DNA of 64,000 nt from Pseudeuparius sepicola (taxonomy: Eukaryota > Arthropoda > Insecta > Coleoptera > Anthribidae): contig OY987305.1 of assembly GCA_963920635.1 (NCBI GenBank), forward strand, positions 2,829,153-2,893,152. Direction: 5' to 3'. This document shows, in pieces, positions 61,653-64,000 of this stretch (within the stretch, counting starts at the first letter, position 1; the number at the start of each line of letters is the position of its first letter). The translations under genes and the position numbers were made by a program. Below the pieces are notes generated by a model. It was not told where the DNA came from. It searched no databases and saw only the letters and a list, made by a program, of their open reading frames with translations.

Positions 61653-62053
61653 TGGACTGATGAACCCACATGAGGCGTTTTTAATAGAAGAATTACTCAC
61701 TATTGGTCATCACAAAATACTGAAGATAAATTTCTAATCTGTTGAATCAAGTTAATGAGCTGAATATTGTTTGGTAACAAGACTGTGCTCCAGCACATAA
61801 ATCAAATGCTGTCAAGAGGCATTTAGATGACACTTTTGTAAAGTGGATTGGTTCAAATGGAACTATTTGATGGCCTGCTAGAAGCCCAGACTTGACCTCA
61901 CTCGATTTCTTTATGTGCTTCACTTTGAAGGACCGGGTATATGCAGAGATGTCAAATAATATCGATAAAGTTAAAGAAAAAATATCTCTGGAGATCAGAG
62001 AGATGCAAGAGGCAGGTATCGTGGCTAACTACAAAAAAAGTTTATGTTGCTAA
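61653..62053 (+). pseudogene. Mariner-type transposase C-terminal relic
   Basis: WTDEPT then GVFNRRITHYWSSQN hold the first catalytic D. After a deletion come QDCAPAHKSNAVKRHLDD, FVKWIGSNGTI, WPARSPDLTSLDFF and LKDRVYAEM. Forty residues separate the second and third D. Stops replace residues after WTDEPT, in WQQD and before WPARS. The N-terminus is missing and no inverted ends were seen. It is a different family from the one at 22040. Confidence 0.8.
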
Positions 62054-62601
62054 AATGGAAGCATTATAGAACACCTTCTATAATTTATTTTAATTCATAT
62101 TAAAGTATCACGTTCCATCCTTAAATATGCCTATTATTAAAATTAAAATGACAGAAAAAATAAAATATAACTTATGGAAAATTTCAACAATTAATGTAAA
62201 CTGTCAAATCTCCAATTTTAATATTGTCATAATAACTGTGTTGAATTTTCCATTGCAATTTTGATTTTGTCCGAATGAATTCACAGCCACCTACTCAAAA
62301 GAAGAAAAAAATCACAATTTCGCATTTCTTATTCATCATGCTGTATAATACGTAATGTTAGATATGTATTTTGAGGCACATCTTTGAGCATAACAGTACG
62401 ATACCAATGATTTTTATTTACGTTCAACTAGCATCTTAAAAACACTTAATAACTGAAAGTTCTTCAAAGTTTGTCGTTTTTTGTGTCTAGGTAAAATACT
62501 CCTACAATTTAAAACATACCATAGCAACTAATCTGTGGAACGGATGTTACAAAACATACATACCGAAATATACTGTATATATATCGTTGAAATCAGAAAT
62601 A
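62054..62601. other. No gene seen
   Basis: Unassigned. Confidence 0.35.
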
Positions 62602-62734
62602 TACAGGGTGTTCCACCTAAAAAAACATAAATTTGGTCGCAAGAAAATTTTATGCAATTCACATTTACATTTTTTTTCTCAATATTAAACACAAAAAAGT
62701 GAAGGGGGTAGAATGCTATGTGAATAACCCTGTA
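62602..62734. mobile_element. 133-bp candidate miniature element
   Basis: TACAGGGTGTTCCACC at the left and GTGAATAACCCTGTA at the right are imperfect inverted ends. There is little pairing inside. Confidence 0.45.
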
Positions 62735-63290
62735 AAAAAATTCAACTTTCACCAAGCAGTAACACAGACAAATGATGCTATTAATGAACAATATTTGGTG
62801 AAACTGACGCCAAAGATATTTCATTTATCTGGAACAAAAACAGCAAAACTTCTATCATATGACTACCGCCGCTCTTTCTGTGCATTTTCCGCGATTCAAA
62901 AAGTAATTTCGCATGAAAAACGATCCGCAATAAACCCCCTAGCGCACACAAAATTTGTGTGTGACACTTGAGTTTACCAAAAATGGCGATTCATATGTAG
63001 CTTAGTGGCTTGAAACTTATTTTACGAGTTATGAACCTAGGAAATATTAGCTCGCCTCCTCTAGAAGCGAATGCGCCAGAAATTTTAAAACGAATGTCCG
63101 TTTCGCGTGGCAATCAGAATGTCCGGGTTCGAAACGCGGATCTTTTCGTGGGATATCGAAGTTTATCTTGATATATTGATTGTTTGGTTAATAGCGTCTA
63201 AGTTAGTGAAACCGCAAACATATGTTCCACTAATTCTCCACTACTAAGCTAGATGTGTTTAATAATGCAGGCCTTCTAATTGATGCTATT
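62735..63290. other. No gene recognised
   Basis: The 112-codon frame at 62633-62971 starts within the miniature element and has no known domain. Confidence 0.35.
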
Positions 63291-63959
63291 AAACTAGGCA
63301 CGGGCGTAGCCAAGGGGGGGGTTTCGGGGGTTCAAACCCCCCCCCCCCGAAATAAGCAAAATATTACCTAAAAATACGAGGAGTGAAGAGTTAAATTATT
63401 ATTACGTTTGAATATATGTAGTAATAGTAGCGCCTAGCGCCATCTTTTGACGAGAGGCAGACGCAGTTGCAGCCGAACTTGCCTACCCCGAAATCTAGTT
63501 TGGAATGCCTAGATATGTGCGATAAAAACCTGTATCCTAATATTTACACATTACTACAAATCTTGGCTACCATTCCTGTATATCCACTGCTACCCCAGAA
63601 AGGTCTTTCTCGAGCCTAAGGAGACTGAAAAACTATTTACGAAACACTACAAATGAAAACAGACTTAATGGTTAATGAACATTCACTATGGAACAGAAAT
63701 TCATGCAGATGAAGTAGTGGATATACTTAAAAGAAAAAGCCGAAGATTTCTTCTTTAATGGTTTTAGATTTAGCGCAGAGGAACGAAATTAATTTATCCA
63801 TTTCATTTAAAGTTAACAAATTTAGTAATATGTCGTAGTTTTTCGGATGAATATATAGATATTAAATTTCATGTAAGTATATTTTTGTTGTTTTATTTAC
63901 TTCTCAAACTAACCCCCCCCCCCCCAAAACTAAATCCTGGCTACGCCCGTGAAACTAGG
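63291..63959 (+). mobile_element. hAT element with AAACTAGG target duplication
   Basis: The element occupies 63299-63951 between two perfect AAACTAGG copies (63291-63298 and 63952-63959). The ends are CACGGGCGTAGCCAAGG and TGGCTACGCCCGTG. Runs of G and C lie just inside both ends. The interior has a frame-shifted transposase C-terminus (TLLQILATIPV, then after shifts NYLRNTTNENRLNG). Clean duplications mean a relatively young insertion. Confidence 0.95.
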
Positions 63960-64000
63960 GCATTGGCGTGCTTAAGAATGTTCGATTCAATAAGAGCGTA

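Noticed and set aside
1..64000. CRISPR arrays, bacterial operons, rRNA genes
   Set aside because: None was seen; the sequence has eukaryotic repeat structure and splice-type signals.

Overview
This window looks like non-coding DNA (intergenic or very long intron) from an insect. It is about 65% A+T and contains no intact gene. Almost everything identifiable is a transposable element: Tc1/mariner transposase relics, including the helix-turn-helix (DUF4817-like) type common in insects, hAT elements with 8-bp target duplications, a THAP-exon element with P-like target duplications, a Penelope-like fragment, and a large number of foldback or long-inverted-repeat elements ending in TACAGGGTG or TACAGTG. 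A short (CCTAA)3 stretch fits the arthropod telomere motif. The order cannot be settled from the sequence; a beetle is plausible but unproven.

Layout. 0-5 kb: one copy of a TAGGCCAGGG-ended element full of alternating short motifs, a copy of a GGGAAAGTCGCC-ended element, and a 1.06-kb element with 32-bp inverted ends. 5-17 kb: mostly unrecognised DNA with foldback relics, a GC-rich hairpin island (7.5-7.9 kb), one plausible first exon of a secreted protein (9124-9198), and a P-like element with a THAP exon (15.3-16.0 kb). 17-28 kb: a dense block of nested mariner-type palindromes. It includes a 359-codon mariner transposase broken only by three stop codons (22040-23116) and a 384-bp tandem duplication at that element's left edge. 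28.5-36 kb: the second GGGAAAGTCGCC element, small foldbacks, a 21/31-bp minisatellite, and a DD34E Tc1 relic. 37-46 kb: a 448-bp promoter-and-splice-donor element, a hammerhead-like motif, a hAT element with GTGGAGTT duplications, a 1.4-kb mariner palindrome, the second TAGGCCAGGG element, a second THAP exon, a degenerate tandem array, and an internally deleted mariner. 46-55 kb: a Penelope fragment, then mainly unrecognised DNA with two foldbacks. 55-64 kb: the third TAGGCCAGGG element, two related hAT elements (one bounded by AAACTAGG), a 1-kb palindrome, the second promoter-donor element, and a mariner C-terminal relic.

The most unusual content is a family of three ~1.2-1.4 kb elements. 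Two motifs, GCAAAAATATTAACTG and AAATTAAACAT, alternate about every 65-70 bp, facing one way in one part of the element and the opposite way in the other. A second, unrelated family repeats CCTAATTTCGGATA in the same inward-facing style. Both look like non-autonomous elements built from arrays of protein-binding sites. No working transposase is seen for either.
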